A DNA stretch of 5,360 nucleotides from CAVQCX01 sp050050175 (lineage in GTDB: Bacteria > Pseudomonadota > Gammaproteobacteria > Chromatiales > Chromatiaceae), in contig JASFUT010000240.1 in assembly GCA_050050175.1 (NCBI GenBank), positions 1-5,360 on the forward strand, written 5' to 3'. The translations under genes were made by a program, and so were the position numbers. Positions 5,136 through 5,360 of this stretch are shown here, piece after piece. The notes beneath the pieces were generated by a model, which did no database searches, had not been told where the DNA came from, and saw only the letters and a list, made by a program, of their open reading frames with translations. Position 1 is the stretch's first letter. Each line of letters opens with the position of its first letter.

Positions 5136-5360
5136 TCGAGCATGATAGCATCGATTACACGAGTGGATGAACACCTCGTGGGCGCGTCTGCGCTGACGAA
5201 TGCGCTGGTGCTGGAGTCAGAAGCCGAAAGGGAGGGCGGCGGCTGGAACGGCCTTTCTTGGCGACAAAATACCGGGCTCTCGACTGGCCAGGGACCAGCG
5301 CCACAACCCTGAAGCTGCCCGGTCGCCGCAATACCGTGCGCCGGAACTGGGCAAGCAGGG
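5136..5360. other. Upstream edge of the dehydrogenase operon, no gene recognised
   Basis: Apart from the -10 candidate, nothing firm is seen. On the minus strand one frame stays open from the window edge to a TAA at 5157-5155 and could be the tail of a gene beginning outside the window, with residues such as RVVALVPG near 5300. Its last 25 codons are Pro/Arg/Ser-rich and unlike a domain. If it is a real gene, its stop lies 19 bp before the start at 5135. Confidence 0.25.
5142..5150 (-). promoter_or_regulatory. Extended -10 promoter element of the dehydrogenase pair
   Basis: On the minus strand TGC-TATCAT is an extended -10 element (TGn-TATAAT, 5 of 6 in the hexamer). It ends 6 bases before the ATG at 5135, so transcription would start at or next to the A of the start codon. 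A poor -35 (TTCATC, 18-bp spacing) is possible at about 5166-5171. The absence of a Shine-Dalgarno site fits a leaderless start. Confidence 0.35.

Noticed and set aside
5133..5174. Alternative GTG start at 5174 for the small subunit
   Set aside because: It adds 13 residues ahead of the Tat motif, has no ribosome binding site, and would need transcription from further upstream than the -10 seen at 5142-5150.
5158..5360. Minus-strand open frame running off the window edge
   Set aside because: About 67 codons without a recognisable domain and with a Pro/Arg/Ser-rich end. It is noted in the edge region but not called as a gene.

Overview
The window reads as a piece of a GC-rich Gram-negative bacterial chromosome, most likely a proteobacterium. 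Three things point that way: a protein with a PEP-CTERM-type sorting tail (a system of Gram-negative, polysaccharide-producing bacteria), a Tat-exported dehydrogenase subunit, and GC-rich third codon positions. The species cannot be named from this sequence. I see no rRNA, tRNA, CRISPR array or transposase gene.

Layout. Positions 1-668 hold no convincing gene, but contain several inverted repeats and one copy of a 75-bp direct repeat. Positions 669-1421 (+) encode a secreted protein of unknown function with a calcium-loop-like motif. Positions 1422-2275 are again gene-free and hold the second repeat copy (68 of 75 bases identical, no gaps, same orientation), several perfect inverted repeats and an AT-rich promoter-like patch. 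Positions 2276-2836 (+) encode a small PEP-CTERM-type exported protein whose tail reads VPAP instead of VPEP. After a 113-bp convergent gap, two overlapping genes run on the minus strand: 5135-4626 encodes a Tat-exported small subunit of the gluconate 2-dehydrogenase subunit 3 family, and 4626-2950 encodes a GMC-family FAD oxidoreductase. The last ~200 bp are the upstream region of that pair.

How the genes fit together. The minus-strand pair is a two-subunit periplasmic alcohol/sugar-type dehydrogenase. The large flavoprotein has no export signal and probably crosses the membrane folded, together with the Tat-bearing small subunit. The large subunit carries a ferredoxin-like cysteine cluster and an unusual residue at the second catalytic position. 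No cytochrome c subunit is present in the window. The two plus-strand genes encode unrelated exported proteins, each preceded by a copy of the dispersed repeat. Nothing shows that they act together with the dehydrogenase.

No clearly new multi-gene system is visible. The best leads are the Fe-S-motif GMC enzyme with its altered active site, the unrecognised secreted protein, the dense dyad symmetry upstream of the PEP-CTERM gene, and the apparently leaderless start of the dehydrogenase operon.
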